DNA from: Paludibacteraceae bacterium
GTDB lineage: Bacteria; Bacteroidota; Bacteroidia; Bacteroidales; Paludibacteraceae
Direction of reading: 5' to 3'
Length of the DNA stretch: 62,977 bases
Assembly: GCA_017558065.1 (NCBI GenBank)
Contig: JAFYWK010000018.1
Span: forward strand, 1 to 62,977
The notes beneath the pieces are model-generated. The model was not told the origin of the DNA and made no database searches. It saw only the letters and a program-made list of their open reading frames with translations. The translations under genes were made by a program, and so were the position numbers. The number at the start of each line of letters is the position of its first letter. Positions within the stretch are counted from its first letter, which is position 1. This document shows positions 1 to 7,557 of the stretch, one piece after another.

Positions 1-988
1 AGCACGATATGGAAACATAGAAGTATTGTTTACCGACTTCACCCATTGCAATCAATCTTTCAGCCACCAAGTGGCAATCCCCTCTTGGTGTAATAATGAA
101 TGGCGCGCCAATAATTACCCTCGCGAATTGTATTTGCAGGGCTTTATTGTGGGTGAGCAACAAGCAGGTGAAAGCATTGAGCAAACGCAGCAACGTGTAA
201 AAGAGAAAGCGCAAGCGGAAGCCCTACAAAATATTATCACTATTTCAAACAAGATAAAAGATCTTGCCCATTTGTCGGTGGAGAGTTGGCATAATCCGAA
301 AACGAATGAGGTGTTTGCTTTTGCATGGGTAAAGAAAGAGGATTTGACACGTACACTGAAAAAGCATATTATCAGCCATATCACTCGTGCGGAGATGGCG
401 ATGGAAGAAGCAGAGGGTTTGCTGGCAGAGGGCGAAAAAGGGGCTGCAAACAAGGCGATTGCCAAAGCCATGGAGCAGTTGCAGCAGGTAGAGGAGCAGC
501 AACAAGTAGTACAGAATGTGGACGCTACAATCAATATGGAGGATATAGCGTTTGCAGAAAGTAACGCCCTAAAACAACGAGTAGCAGCATTGCAACAGCA
601 ACTAAAGAATGGCGTGATTGTATATATCGGAGGTGATGTGACTATTTTTGATAAAACATATCCCACTTTCATAAACCAAATCAAGCAACAGATTTCTCCT
701 ATGGGTTGCACCTTCACCACAAATGAAGCAGAGGCAGATTGGGTGATTCGGTTGCAAGGAACGACGCGCGAATATAACACCTTGCATACGGGCGCTTATA
801 CTGCCTACTTTGTATTAGCAGAAGTGGCATTGCAGATTGTGAAAGGCAATACGCAGAGTACAATATACGAAGGCAGTTTCAGTGAAAAAGGTTCGCACAC
901 ACTCAATCGTGAAGAAGCGGGATATGCTGCGTATAAAGAGGTTTATCAGCAAGTTGCTGCAAAAGTCAAAGAGATAATAAATAACTAA
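1..988 (+). CDS. LPP20-like envelope protein with coiled coil (5' end outside window)
   Basis: The reading frame is open from base 2, so the N-terminus with any signal peptide lies outside the window; the TTG at 26 is internal. The visible part starts with an LPP20/lipoprotein-like segment (SWCNNEW, YLQGFIVG, then a helix rich in Lys, Gln and Ala). A coiled coil of Glu, Ala and Gln follows at about residues 120-200, then a second alpha/beta domain (VIVYIGGDVTIFD) ending at the stop. A CsgG-like gene follows after 27 bp in the same direction, so the two are probably co-expressed. Proteins of this type act in the cell envelope, often beside CsgG/LpoB-like partners. The function is not known from sequence; the LPP20 assignment rests on general resemblance of the N-terminal third. 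Confidence 0.6.
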   Translation, partial: ARYGNIEVLFTDFTHCNQSFSHQVAIPSWCNNEWRANNYPRELYLQGFIVGEQQAGESIEQTQQRVKEKAQAEALQNIITISNKIKDLAHLSVESWHNPKTNEVFAFAWVKKEDLTRTLKKHIISHITRAEMAMEEAEGLLAEGEKGAANKAIAKAMEQLQQVEEQQQVVQNVDATINMEDIAFAESNALKQRVAALQQQLKNGVIVYIGGDVTIFDKTYPTFINQIKQQISPMGCTFTTNEAEADWVIRLQGTTREYNTLHTGAYTAYFVLAEVALQIVKGNTQSTIYEGSFSEKGSHTLNREEAGYAAYKEVYQQVAAKVKEIINN

Positions 989-1015
989 AATACAAACAAT
1001 TAAACAATTACAACA

Positions 1016-1969
1016 ATGAAAACAAAAACTATTTTATTCTTATTCCTATTGATTTCGGGAATGGTATCTGCCCAAGTGAAGCGCGTAGCAGTCTTGGAAA
1101 CGGTGGATAAAGAAAACAAGGTTTCGTATGCAAATAAATTGGTGTTGCGCACCAGTCTGAGTAAAGCAATTGCTAATACACCAGGTTATGAGGTGTATGA
1201 TCGTACCGATGTGGATGCAATTATGAGCGAGCATACATTCCAACGTACAGGTTTAGTAAATAGTGACCAAATTAAGCGTTTGGGTGAAATGACAGGTGCC
1301 CAGTATATTTTGGTAGCAGAGGCTGTGAAAATAAATGCACAAAATCTATTCGTTACAGCCAAATTGTTAGATGTAGAAACAGCTCGCACTATTGTGACAG
1401 AGATGCTGGAAATCAATACCGATCATATGCAACAAGGATGTATGATTTTGGCAAAAAAGATGTTCTCTGATAAAAGAGAGTTAGACTTTGGTACAGCACC
1501 TGTAGGTCCTCAATTGGTACGTAATTCAAGAACGGATCAAAAATTATGGGGCTTAGAAGTATATTCATATGGTGATATGCAAATAGACAAAAAGGAGATG
1601 AAAACATTTTTACGCAATAACAATCCTAATGTGTATAAACAATATATGAAAGGACAATCAACCATTAATGCTGGTTGGGGTGTTGCAGGAGCAGGAGTAG
1701 CAGTAGTTGCGACAGGTGGCATTATGTATATATTAAACAGTTATTCAAATCTACGTCTTTATATAGATAATGAAGATTTTGTTTTTATAGGTCTAATGTC
1801 AGGTGGTGCTGCTCTAACTTTGACATCTATTCCACTATTCTGTATAGGTCACAATCAACAGAAAAATGCTATCAATAAATTCAATCAGCAAAATAGTAGG
1901 CAACAAGCACCTATTACGCTCAATCTGCAAGCAAGTCAAAATGGCATAGGTTTGGCATTGAACTTCTAA
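1016..1969 (+). CDS. CsgG/LpoB-like envelope protein
   Basis: 317 residues. A signal peptide (MKTKTILFLFLLISG) ends near residue 20 without a lipobox cysteine. Residues 22-155 match the CsgG/penicillin-binding-protein-activator fold: a VAVLET strand, YEVYDRTDVDAIM, TGAQYILVAEAV and the typical LLDVETARTIV hairpin. Two hydrophobic segments near residues 220-240 and 255-280 could anchor the protein in a membrane. CsgG-like proteins form or gate outer-membrane secretion assemblies or activate cell-wall synthases; which applies here cannot be told. It lies 27 bp after an LPP20-like gene and is followed by a terminator, so the pair looks like the end of one operon. Confidence 0.65.
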   Translation: MKTKTILFLFLLISGMVSAQVKRVAVLETVDKENKVSYANKLVLRTSLSKAIANTPGYEVYDRTDVDAIMSEHTFQRTGLVNSDQIKRLGEMTGAQYILVAEAVKINAQNLFVTAKLLDVETARTIVTEMLEINTDHMQQGCMILAKKMFSDKRELDFGTAPVGPQLVRNSRTDQKLWGLEVYSYGDMQIDKKEMKTFLRNNNPNVYKQYMKGQSTINAGWGVAGAGVAVVATGGIMYILNSYSNLRLYIDNEDFVFIGLMSGGAALTLTSIPLFCIGHNQQKNAINKFNQQNSRQQAPITLNLQASQNGIGLALNF

Positions 1970-1999
1970 GAATAGAAGGCTATATTACCAACTTTTAGC

Positions 2000-2043
2000 A
2001 ATCCGCATAATCGAAAGACAAATCGGTTGTGCGGATTCTTTTA
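2000..2043 (+). terminator. Rho-independent terminator after the CsgG-like gene
   Basis: AATCCGCA at 2000-2007 pairs with TGCGGATT at 2030-2037, followed by CTTTTA. It lies 31 bp after the stop codon of the CsgG-like gene. Confidence 0.7.
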
Positions 2044-2174
2044 TGGGGATGCCAGGAAAGTCCTAGTGGTAACCGAGTGGTTTCGGAAGAGATTAAAAGC
2101 CAACCTTCCCTACCCAAAAAAGACATACATAAAATAGGGATAAGTTATCGATGTGCCTACAATGTGCCACTATC

Positions 2175-2207
2175 AACCCGTCAAGAACCCGTCATGAACC
2201 CGTAATT
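2175..2207. repeat. 3 x 11-bp tandem repeat (AACCCGTCAAG type)
   Basis: Three units of 11 bp: AACCCGTCAAG, AACCCGTCATG, AACCCGTAATT. The 11-bp phase continues to the left with a different word (GTGCCTACAAT then GTGCCACTATC from about 2152). It lies between the convergent CsgG-like gene and rlmI. Apart from the terminator at 2000-2043 I see nothing else in 1970-2243. Confidence 0.8.
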
Positions 2208-2243
2208 GATCGCTAACTAGTGAGGACTTGGCTGGGTTATTGA

Positions 2244-3482
2244 TTACTCTACTTGCAAGACCAAGCCCTTTAGATACTCACCTTCTGGGTGGTAGATATT
2301 GATTGGGTGATCGGCAGGTTGGTGCAGTTGGTGCAAGATACGCACCTTACGTCCCACTTGTGCCGCAGCAGAGAAGACTGCCAAACGGAACATGTCCTTA
2401 TCAATCGCCTGCGAGCATGAGAAAGTAAACAAGATACCACCAGGACGGATGGCTTGTATGCCCTTCGCATTCAAGCGCTGATAGCCACGAAGTGCGTTCT
2501 TAACCGCATCGCGGTGCTTGGCGAATGCAGGGGGATCCAATACTATCAAATCATACTTATTCTGATTCTTAGCCATGAACTCAAATGCCTCCTCGGCAAA
2601 CGCCTCGTGTGGTGCATGCTCGCCAAAGTTGTGTGCCACATTACTACGCACCAAGTCAATCGCCTTCTGACTCACATCCACCGAGTGAACCAATTTCGCA
2701 CCGCCACGCAAGGCATACACAGAGAAACCGCCCGTATAACAGAACATATTAAGCACCTCTTTGCCTTGTGCATAATGCTCTAGCAATGCACGGTTGTCGC
2801 GCTGGTCAATGAAGAAGCCCGTCTTCTGTCCTCGGAGCCAGTCAATGCGGAAGTCCAATCCATTCTCTTTTGCCCAGAAATCGCCGTTGAAATCGGCTTT
2901 TTCTGCACCTATCAGGTAACCTACACGCTCCCCTTGAATAGGCGCTTTGTGAGGCAAGGTATCATCTGACTTATAATACACCTTGTCCACCTGTGGCACA
3001 ACCTGCACAATTGCCTCCGCAATCTCCATGCGATGACAGTGCATACCGATGGAATGGGCTTGAATCACGGCTGTGTCTGCATACACATCCACAATCAGTC
3101 CTGGCAGAAAATCTCCCTCGCCATGCACGAGGCGGTAGGTGTTGTTGGCAGTTGGCAGTTGAGAGTTGGTAGTTTCTGTAGAGATCAAACCCAATGAACA
3201 ACGTACCTGATAGGCAGCACGGATACGCTCTTGCCAAAAATCCGAAGGTAGTTCCCCTACTCCAAAAGCCAAGATACGTACAGCAATAGAGCCAATCTGA
3301 TAGTGTCCAACGCCTAAGATTTTGCCGTTGGAATCGAGCACTTGTACCACTTCGCCCTCTTGTGGCTGCGCATGTGGATAGTCAGCGTCCAATTGAATAC
3401 TGCGAATAGCACCCGAGAAGACCCAAGGGTGAAAACGAAGAAGCGATTCTTCTTTATGGGGTTTCAAATATACCGTCGTCAT
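2244..3482 (-). CDS. rlmI: 23S rRNA m5C methyltransferase, RlmI family
   Basis: 412 residues, usual for the family. An N-terminal PUA domain (about 1-75, HPWVFSGAI) is followed by the family linker (YRLVHGEGDFLPGLIVDVY, about 115-135) and a Rossmann methyltransferase domain with NMFCYTGGFS (SAM loop) and YDLIVLDPPAF. By homology it methylates a cytosine of 23S rRNA (C1962 in E. coli). The stop of the exonuclease-like reading frame is 12 bp away on the same strand, so rlmI is upstream in a probable operon. An odd in-frame tract near residues 104-113 (TTNSQLPTANN) is encoded by a 4 x 7 bp repeat at 3145-3172 and sits just before the conserved YRLVHGE block, where it looks inserted. Confidence 0.9.
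   Translation of the reverse strand: MTTVYLKPHKEESLLRFHPWVFSGAIRSIQLDADYPHAQPQEGEVVQVLDSNGKILGVGHYQIGSIAVRILAFGVGELPSDFWQERIRAAYQVRCSLGLISTETTNSQLPTANNTYRLVHGEGDFLPGLIVDVYADTAVIQAHSIGMHCHRMEIAEAIVQVVPQVDKVYYKSDDTLPHKAPIQGERVGYLIGAEKADFNGDFWAKENGLDFRIDWLRGQKTGFFIDQRDNRALLEHYAQGKEVLNMFCYTGGFSVYALRGGAKLVHSVDVSQKAIDLVRSNVAHNFGEHAPHEAFAEEAFEFMAKNQNKYDLIVLDPPAFAKHRDAVKNALRGYQRLNAKGIQAIRPGGILFTFSCSQAIDKDMFRLAVFSAAAQVGRKVRILHQLHQPADHPINIYHPEGEYLKGLVLQVE
3145..3172. repeat. 4 x 7-bp repeat inside rlmI
   Basis: Plus-strand units TTGGCAG, TTGGCAG, TTGAGAG, TTGGTAG. It encodes part of TTNSQLPTANN in RlmI, in the linker between the PUA and methyltransferase domains. Confidence 0.85.
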
Positions 3483-3494
3483 AATCTCTAAATA

Positions 3495-4211
3495 CTAAAC
3501 AGTAGCCGTTTTAGCGGCGTCCTCTAAACACTTTTTAGCCATTGCTTCTTGTTGGCGGCGTATCTGTGCCTCTTTTTCGGCACGTTTGAGCGCCTCTACC
3601 GCACGCTTAGATAATGGTTTGACCTGCTGCAATGCCAGATATATACTGAGTGTAGCCCATGCATCGGTAGAAGCATAACGCGCTTGCTCGGCTGTGAGAT
3701 GTGAGTTCTCCCAATTGGTGAGCTGCTGTGCCTTGCTGATCTTCTTGCCAAAGATGATAGCAAAAATCTTTTGCAATCCCAGCTCCATAATGCCATACTT
3801 GCAAACCATAGACTGCAAGTCAATGCAATTGGCAGGTTTGAAGTCGCGCCTTCTGCGCAGACCGTTGATATCGTCCTTGAAAGCCAACCCCACCTTGCAG
3901 ATATCGGGATTAGCAAAGATAGCTGCGATTTCAACGGGCATTCCCACATGCGTCAAGCGAAACAGGTAGCAGCGCTCCAAGGTGGATATTTGCACCAAAG
4001 CGGTAGGATAATGTACGCCACGTTTGAACGAAGGACGCGCCTCGGTATCCACGCCCAACACGGTATGCTGGCGCAAGTACGCCGCAGCATCTGCCACCAT
4101 CTCGGGCTTGTCCACCACAATGACTTCGCCCTCAAAAAAAGTCACAGGCAGCGCCTGAATAGCCGTCTTGTCAATATGTGGTGCAAAAGTATTTGGCAAA
4201 AAACTGCTCAT
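3495..4211 (-). CDS. 3'-5' exonuclease domain protein (RNase D-like)
   Basis: 238 residues from the ATG at 4211. This start is chosen because it follows the TGA of the DUF5063 gene by 1 bp and begins MSSFLPNTF, whereas the longer frame would run into that gene. The DEDD exonuclease motifs are visible: VLGVDTEARPSF (Exo I Asp/Glu), a middle Asp in FKDDINGLRR, and YASTDAWATLSIYLAL (Exo III Tyr and Asp). HRDC domains of true RNase D are absent, and the tail is a basic Ala-rich helix. It likely trims RNA 3' ends. The 1-bp spacing implies translational coupling with DUF5063, and rlmI follows downstream. Confidence 0.85.
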   Translation of the reverse strand: MSSFLPNTFAPHIDKTAIQALPVTFFEGEVIVVDKPEMVADAAAYLRQHTVLGVDTEARPSFKRGVHYPTALVQISTLERCYLFRLTHVGMPVEIAAIFANPDICKVGLAFKDDINGLRRRRDFKPANCIDLQSMVCKYGIMELGLQKIFAIIFGKKISKAQQLTNWENSHLTAEQARYASTDAWATLSIYLALQQVKPLSKRAVEALKRAEKEAQIRRQQEAMAKKCLEDAAKTATV

Positions 4212-4212
4212 A

Positions 4213-4743
4213 TCAAATTTCTTTTTCTTCGCTATTAGACAAGAGGTGCAACGGACGAAGCACATTGAGCAGTTTCTGTCCCCAATGTTGCTCGAAGGCC
4301 TCTAAGCAACTGACCAACGCATCGTTCATCACCGCCTCATCGCGCGTCTGATAGTTGCATGCCAAGTCTTTCATCTCTTGATAGATATCGGCGATATTCT
4401 CCGAGATAAACGCCGTGATGGGTTCATCGGAATAGCGCATCTCCTCTACAAACACCTCCAAGTAGGCATCGTCCGAACCTAATTTCTGTGCGATGAATTG
4501 GCGCAAATCTTCATATTCTTGCTCCGTCACAAAGCGCTCGGAATAGCCGTCTAACTCTTCGGTTGCCTTTGGCACAAGACGCGCTTTGAGGTATAACAAT
4601 GGCAACATACAGAGCATCTTCTCAATAAAATCTGCTTTTTCGTGCTCGGCTGTTTGCTCCAAATATAAGCATAATTGTACAGCCACCGTCACAAACTCAA
4701 TCGCTGGCTCCTGATAAACATAATGCGTATTCTGCTCCTTCAT
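4213..4743 (-). CDS. DUF5063 family protein
   Basis: 176 residues from ATG 4743. The longer frame to 4761 would start inside the -7 box of the promoter at 4759-4790, so it is rejected. The protein is acidic and helical with no signal peptide or membrane segment (PAIEFVTVAVQLCLYLEQ, LPLLYLKARLVP). I recognise it as the DUF5063 family, which in Bacteroidales commonly precedes the RNase D-like exonuclease, as it does here with a 1-bp gap. The function is unknown; the tight coupling suggests an accessory or inhibitory partner of the exonuclease. Confidence 0.7.
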   Translation of the reverse strand: MKEQNTHYVYQEPAIEFVTVAVQLCLYLEQTAEHEKADFIEKMLCMLPLLYLKARLVPKATEELDGYSERFVTEQEYEDLRQFIAQKLGSDDAYLEVFVEEMRYSDEPITAFISENIADIYQEMKDLACNYQTRDEAVMNDALVSCLEAFEQHWGQKLLNVLRPLHLLSNSEEKEI

Positions 4744-4758
4744 ATTCAAAATTTTGTG

Positions 4759-4790
4759 CAAAGGTAGTAAAAAATTTGCGTATCTGCAAA
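4759..4790 (-). promoter_or_regulatory. Promoter for the DUF5063-exonuclease operon
   Basis: Minus-strand TACCTTTG (4766-4759) with TTTG at 4790-4787, spacing 20 bp. It overlaps the plus-strand upp promoter. Confidence 0.75.
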
Positions 4791-4806
4791 AAAAGCAGTA
4801 ACTTTG
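4775..4806 (+). promoter_or_regulatory. Promoter for upp
   Basis: TTTG at 4775-4778, 20 bp, TAACTTTG at 4799-4806. It puts the transcript start near 4813, just before the ATG at 4833, and decides the upp start. Confidence 0.75.
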
Positions 4807-4832
4807 CGCAATATTTTCAATACGAATACCCC

Positions 4833-5495
4833 ATGAAAGTCATTAATCTATCCGAGCAACCCTCGTTGCTGAATCAGTATCTAAAAGAAATGCGTAGCAC
4901 AGAGGTGCAAAAAGACAGCATGCGTTTTCGCCGTAATATCGAGCGAATAGGCGAAATCATGGCTGTAGAAATCAGCCGTCATCTGACCTACGCCGTCGAA
5001 AAAGTACAGACACCGTTGGCTGTGGCTGAAGTGCAAGTGCCTCAAGACAAAATTGTGCTTGGCACGCTGCTACGCGCGGGACTGCCTATGCATCAAGGAT
5101 TTCTGAATATGTTTGACCAAGCAGAAAACGCCTTCATCAGCGCCTATCGCAAAGAAACCATCGGTCGTAGAGGCGAGATGCAAATAGAGATTGTATCCGA
5201 ATACTTGGCTGCGCCATCTATTGAAGGCAAGACATTGATATTGGTGGATCCAATGCTCGCTACAGGCCTCTCGATGGAGGTGGGATACAAGGCATTATTG
5301 AGCCACGGGAATCCTAAAAATGTGCATATAGCATGTCTGTTTGGTACCCCTCAAGCCATCGAGTATCTGCAAGCCAATATGCCAGAAGAAGCCACTTTGT
5401 GGTGCGCAGTGATTGACCCTATGCTCAACGAAAAGAAGTATATCGTTCCTGGTTTGGGTGATGCAGGCGACTTATGCTTTGGCGAAAAATTATAG
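4833..5495 (+). CDS. upp: Uracil phosphoribosyltransferase
   Basis: 220 residues from ATG 4833. An upstream in-frame start at 4776 lies before the promoter -7 box and is rejected. The protein converts uracil and PRPP to UMP in pyrimidine salvage. The PRPP loop reads ILVDPMLATGLSM near residue 133, the flexible-loop region KETIGRRGEM lies near 107-116, and the C-terminal uracil-binding stretch is PGLGDAGDLCFG. The length is normal. Its last 22 bp overlap the VanZ-like gene, so upp, VanZ-like and dprA look like one operon. Confidence 0.93.
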   Translation: MKVINLSEQPSLLNQYLKEMRSTEVQKDSMRFRRNIERIGEIMAVEISRHLTYAVEKVQTPLAVAEVQVPQDKIVLGTLLRAGLPMHQGFLNMFDQAENAFISAYRKETIGRRGEMQIEIVSEYLAAPSIEGKTLILVDPMLATGLSMEVGYKALLSHGNPKNVHIACLFGTPQAIEYLQANMPEEATLWCAVIDPMLNEKKYIVPGLGDAGDLCFGEKL

Positions 5496-5860
5496 GATAC
5501 TGGAAGAGTTTTTTGGTGATTAGCGCAATAGCATATGTCTGCCTATTGCGCGAACCAAGCGTGCCCCTACCTGCCATTGAAGGTGCAGATAAGTGGGCAC
5601 ATATGTTGATGTACTTGGTGCTAACATTGGCATTGCTTTGGGATAGCAAACGAACGGGCTGCCAACCCTGGCTGCTATGGACCATCGCCATCGCTATTCC
5701 TGTAATATATGGCGGATTCATCGAGATAATGCAAGATAGATATTGCTATCCACGTACAGGCGACTGGATGGATTGGTTGGCCGACTGCGTAGGCGTTGCG
5801 TTGGCTGTTGGCGCATGGATAATAGGAACAAAATGGTATGAGAGAAGAGTGGCTCAATAG
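5474..5860 (+). CDS. VanZ-like small membrane protein
   Basis: 128 residues with four hydrophobic segments (FLVISAIAYVCLL, MYLVLTLALLW, LLWTIAIAIPVIYGGFIEIMQ, VALAVGAWIIG). The family signature DKWAHMLMYLVL and the later GDWMDWLADCVGV identify the VanZ-like family of Bacteroidota. The role is unknown; it is not evidence of teicoplanin resistance. It overlaps upp by 22 bp and dprA by 23 bp, so translation is coupled on both sides. Confidence 0.8.
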   Translation: MLWRKIIGYWKSFLVISAIAYVCLLREPSVPLPAIEGADKWAHMLMYLVLTLALLWDSKRTGCQPWLLWTIAIAIPVIYGGFIEIMQDRYCYPRTGDWMDWLADCVGVALAVGAWIIGTKWYERRVAQ

Positions 5861-6911
5861 AATAGCTATCACATGGGGCAACCGTACACGCCAGAGGCAG
5901 TTGCGAGAAGTGTTAGATCGATACGACAGTGCCACCGCAGCCATAGCTCACCATCCCGACATGGTAAGCCGTGAAGCGATGCTACACGCACAAAAAGAAC
6001 TCGAGTTCATCGAGAAACATAATATCCAACTATACTATTACAAAGACACCAACTATCCTTATCGCCTCGCGCAGTGCGTGGACGCACCCCTACTATTATA
6101 CGGAAAAGGCAATATTGACGTCAATCCTCAGCACGCGGTCAGCGTGGTGGGTACACGTATGCCCAGCGAGAGAGGCAAGGACTGGTGCAAACGCCTTGTA
6201 TTGGACTTAGCCGCCCAAGTGCCCAACTTGACCATCATCAGCGGATTGGCATATGGAATAGATGTGATTGCACACAGGGCCGCAATAGAAGCAGGGATTC
6301 CTACAATCATCATCCCTGCCCACGGATTAGATAGAGTATATCCTGCGGTGCACCGTAATGTGGCAGTACAATCCTTAGACAAAGGTGGGATACTCACCGA
6401 ATACACCACTGGCACAGAACCCGAACGCTTTAATTTTGTAGCGCGCAATCGTATCGTAGCAGGTATGGCAGATGCGGTGGTAGTGGTGGAGTCGAAAGCC
6501 AGAGGCGGTTCGCTAATTACCGCACAGATGGCACAAGACTACAATCGCGATATATTTACAGTACCAGGACGGCCAGATGATGTGTGTAGTGCTGGGTGCA
6601 ACCAACTAATCAAACAACAAAAAGCACAACTCATAGAAAATGCCGCTGACCTACTATCTGCTATGCGTTGGGAAGAACAAACCAAGCAACCCAGACAGAC
6701 TACGATGATGGAAATGCTATATGACCTAACCCCTACGCAGCAACAACTCATCAACCTTTTGCGCGACGCCGAAAACGGCATGCACATCAATCAACTGGTG
6801 ATGGAAACACAATTGGCATACGGCACCGTATCTGCCGAACTAATGATGATGGAGATACAAGAGATAGTGAAATCCATGCCTGGTGGCATGTGGCGCGTAA
6901 AGAACGTCTAA
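5838..6911 (+). CDS. dprA: DNA-processing protein DprA
   Basis: 357 residues. DprA binds incoming single-stranded DNA and loads RecA during transformation or other recombination. An N-terminal helical region (1-85) precedes the Rossmann-like DprA domain with VSVVGTRMPSERG, TIISGLAYGIDVIAHRAA, IIIPAHGLDRVYP, RNRIVAGMADAVVVVES and GGSLITAQMA. A C-terminal winged-helix domain is visible near 300-357 (HINQLVMETQLAYGTVSAEL). The start overlaps the VanZ-like gene by 23 bp. The length and domain order are standard. Confidence 0.92.
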   Translation: MREEWLNRIAITWGNRTRQRQLREVLDRYDSATAAIAHHPDMVSREAMLHAQKELEFIEKHNIQLYYYKDTNYPYRLAQCVDAPLLLYGKGNIDVNPQHAVSVVGTRMPSERGKDWCKRLVLDLAAQVPNLTIISGLAYGIDVIAHRAAIEAGIPTIIIPAHGLDRVYPAVHRNVAVQSLDKGGILTEYTTGTEPERFNFVARNRIVAGMADAVVVVESKARGGSLITAQMAQDYNRDIFTVPGRPDDVCSAGCNQLIKQQKAQLIENAADLLSAMRWEEQTKQPRQTTMMEMLYDLTPTQQQLINLLRDAENGMHINQLVMETQLAYGTVSAELMMMEIQEIVKSMPGGMWRVKNV

Positions 6912-6945
6912 TATGAGGATATTTTGCAAGAAAATAGAAAAAGAT

Positions 6946-6976
6946 TTTGTTATCTCAAAAAAATGTTGTACCTTTG
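6946..6976 (+). promoter_or_regulatory. Promoter for the 55-aa protein, folB and parC
   Basis: TTTG at 6946-6949, exactly 19 bp, TACCTTTG at 6969-6976. This is a full Bacteroidota consensus; the next ATG is at 7014. Confidence 0.85.
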
Positions 6977-7013
6977 TAGCGAAAATAAAGTTAATTAAAA
7001 AACTATAACGTAT

Positions 7014-7181
7014 ATGAATACCCTTTTGAAAAATTTAGGTGCTATTTTGGTATTGCTTGGCGTAGTATGCTTGGCAGTATATTATTTGGGAGTACAAGTC
7101 AACGGTTTGCTGGTAGCAGCATTGGCTCTTGAGGTGGCAGGCGTATTGTCCTACATCTTGATTAACAAGCGTTTAGGATAA
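7014..7181 (+). CDS. 55-residue two-helix membrane protein
   Basis: A short gene starting at ATG 7014 and ending with TAA at 7179-7181. The product has two hydrophobic helices (GAILVLLGVVCLAVYYLG and LLVAALALEVAGVLSYILI) with a short basic tail NKRLG. A consensus promoter lies 37 bp upstream, and folB begins 2 bp after its stop, so it is translated and coupled to folB. The function is unknown; it could be a small assembly or stress-linked inner-membrane protein. The hydrophobic pattern, promoter and spacing together make it a real gene. Confidence 0.8.
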   Translation: MNTLLKNLGAILVLLGVVCLAVYYLGVQVNGLLVAALALEVAGVLSYILINKRLG

Positions 7182-7183
7182 TC

Positions 7184-7525
7184 GTGATTATCCGTCTGCG
7201 CGACATCCAATGCCATGCCTATCATGGTGTATTGGAAGAAGAGAAGCAGAAGGGCAACACCTTTCTCGTAAATGTGAGCATAGTGGTAGATGACCCGCTG
7301 GGCATACCATCGGACGATATCCAAGACACATTGGATTATCGTTCTGTTTGTACTATAGTACATCAGGAGATGCAACAAGCATCAGACCTGTTGGAGCATG
7401 TGGCATGGCGCATCAAGCACGCCTTACAAACCGCCTTCCCACAAGCACAAGAAGTACATGTGAGAATAGCAAAGAAGAATCCACCATTGGACTTGCCAGT
7501 TGCATGGGCAGAAGTGGAATTGTAG
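7184..7525 (+). CDS. folB: Dihydroneopterin aldolase
   Basis: 113 residues from a GTG start 2 bp after the previous stop; MIIRLRDIQCHAYHGVLEEE matches the family N-terminus. The enzyme cleaves dihydroneopterin to 6-hydroxymethyl-dihydropterin in folate synthesis. The catalytic Glu lies in HGVLEEEKQKG and the catalytic Lys in RIAKKNPP near residue 98. The length is typical. It sits between the 55-aa membrane protein and parC. The 32-bp gap to parC contains a 7-bp repeat leader. Confidence 0.9.
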   Translation: MIIRLRDIQCHAYHGVLEEEKQKGNTFLVNVSIVVDDPLGIPSDDIQDTLDYRSVCTIVHQEMQQASDLLEHVAWRIKHALQTAFPQAQEVHVRIAKKNPPLDLPVAWAEVEL

Positions 7526-7534
7526 TTTGGTATT

Positions 7535-7555
7535 TTAGAATTTAGTGTTTAGAGA
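7535..7555. repeat. 3 x 7-bp leader repeat before parC
   Basis: TTAGAAT, TTAGTGT, TTAGAGA, ending 2 bp before the parC ATG. Confidence 0.75.
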
Positions 7556-7557
7556 AT

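Noticed and set aside
2045-2110. tRNA-Ser-like fragment (CCGAGTGGT)
   Set aside because: No acceptor, anticodon or T-arm pairing could be made.
5474-5860. Glycopeptide resistance gene vanZ
   Set aside because: Only the broad VanZ-like family is matched. There are no van genes nearby, and such proteins are common housekeeping neighbours in Bacteroidota.
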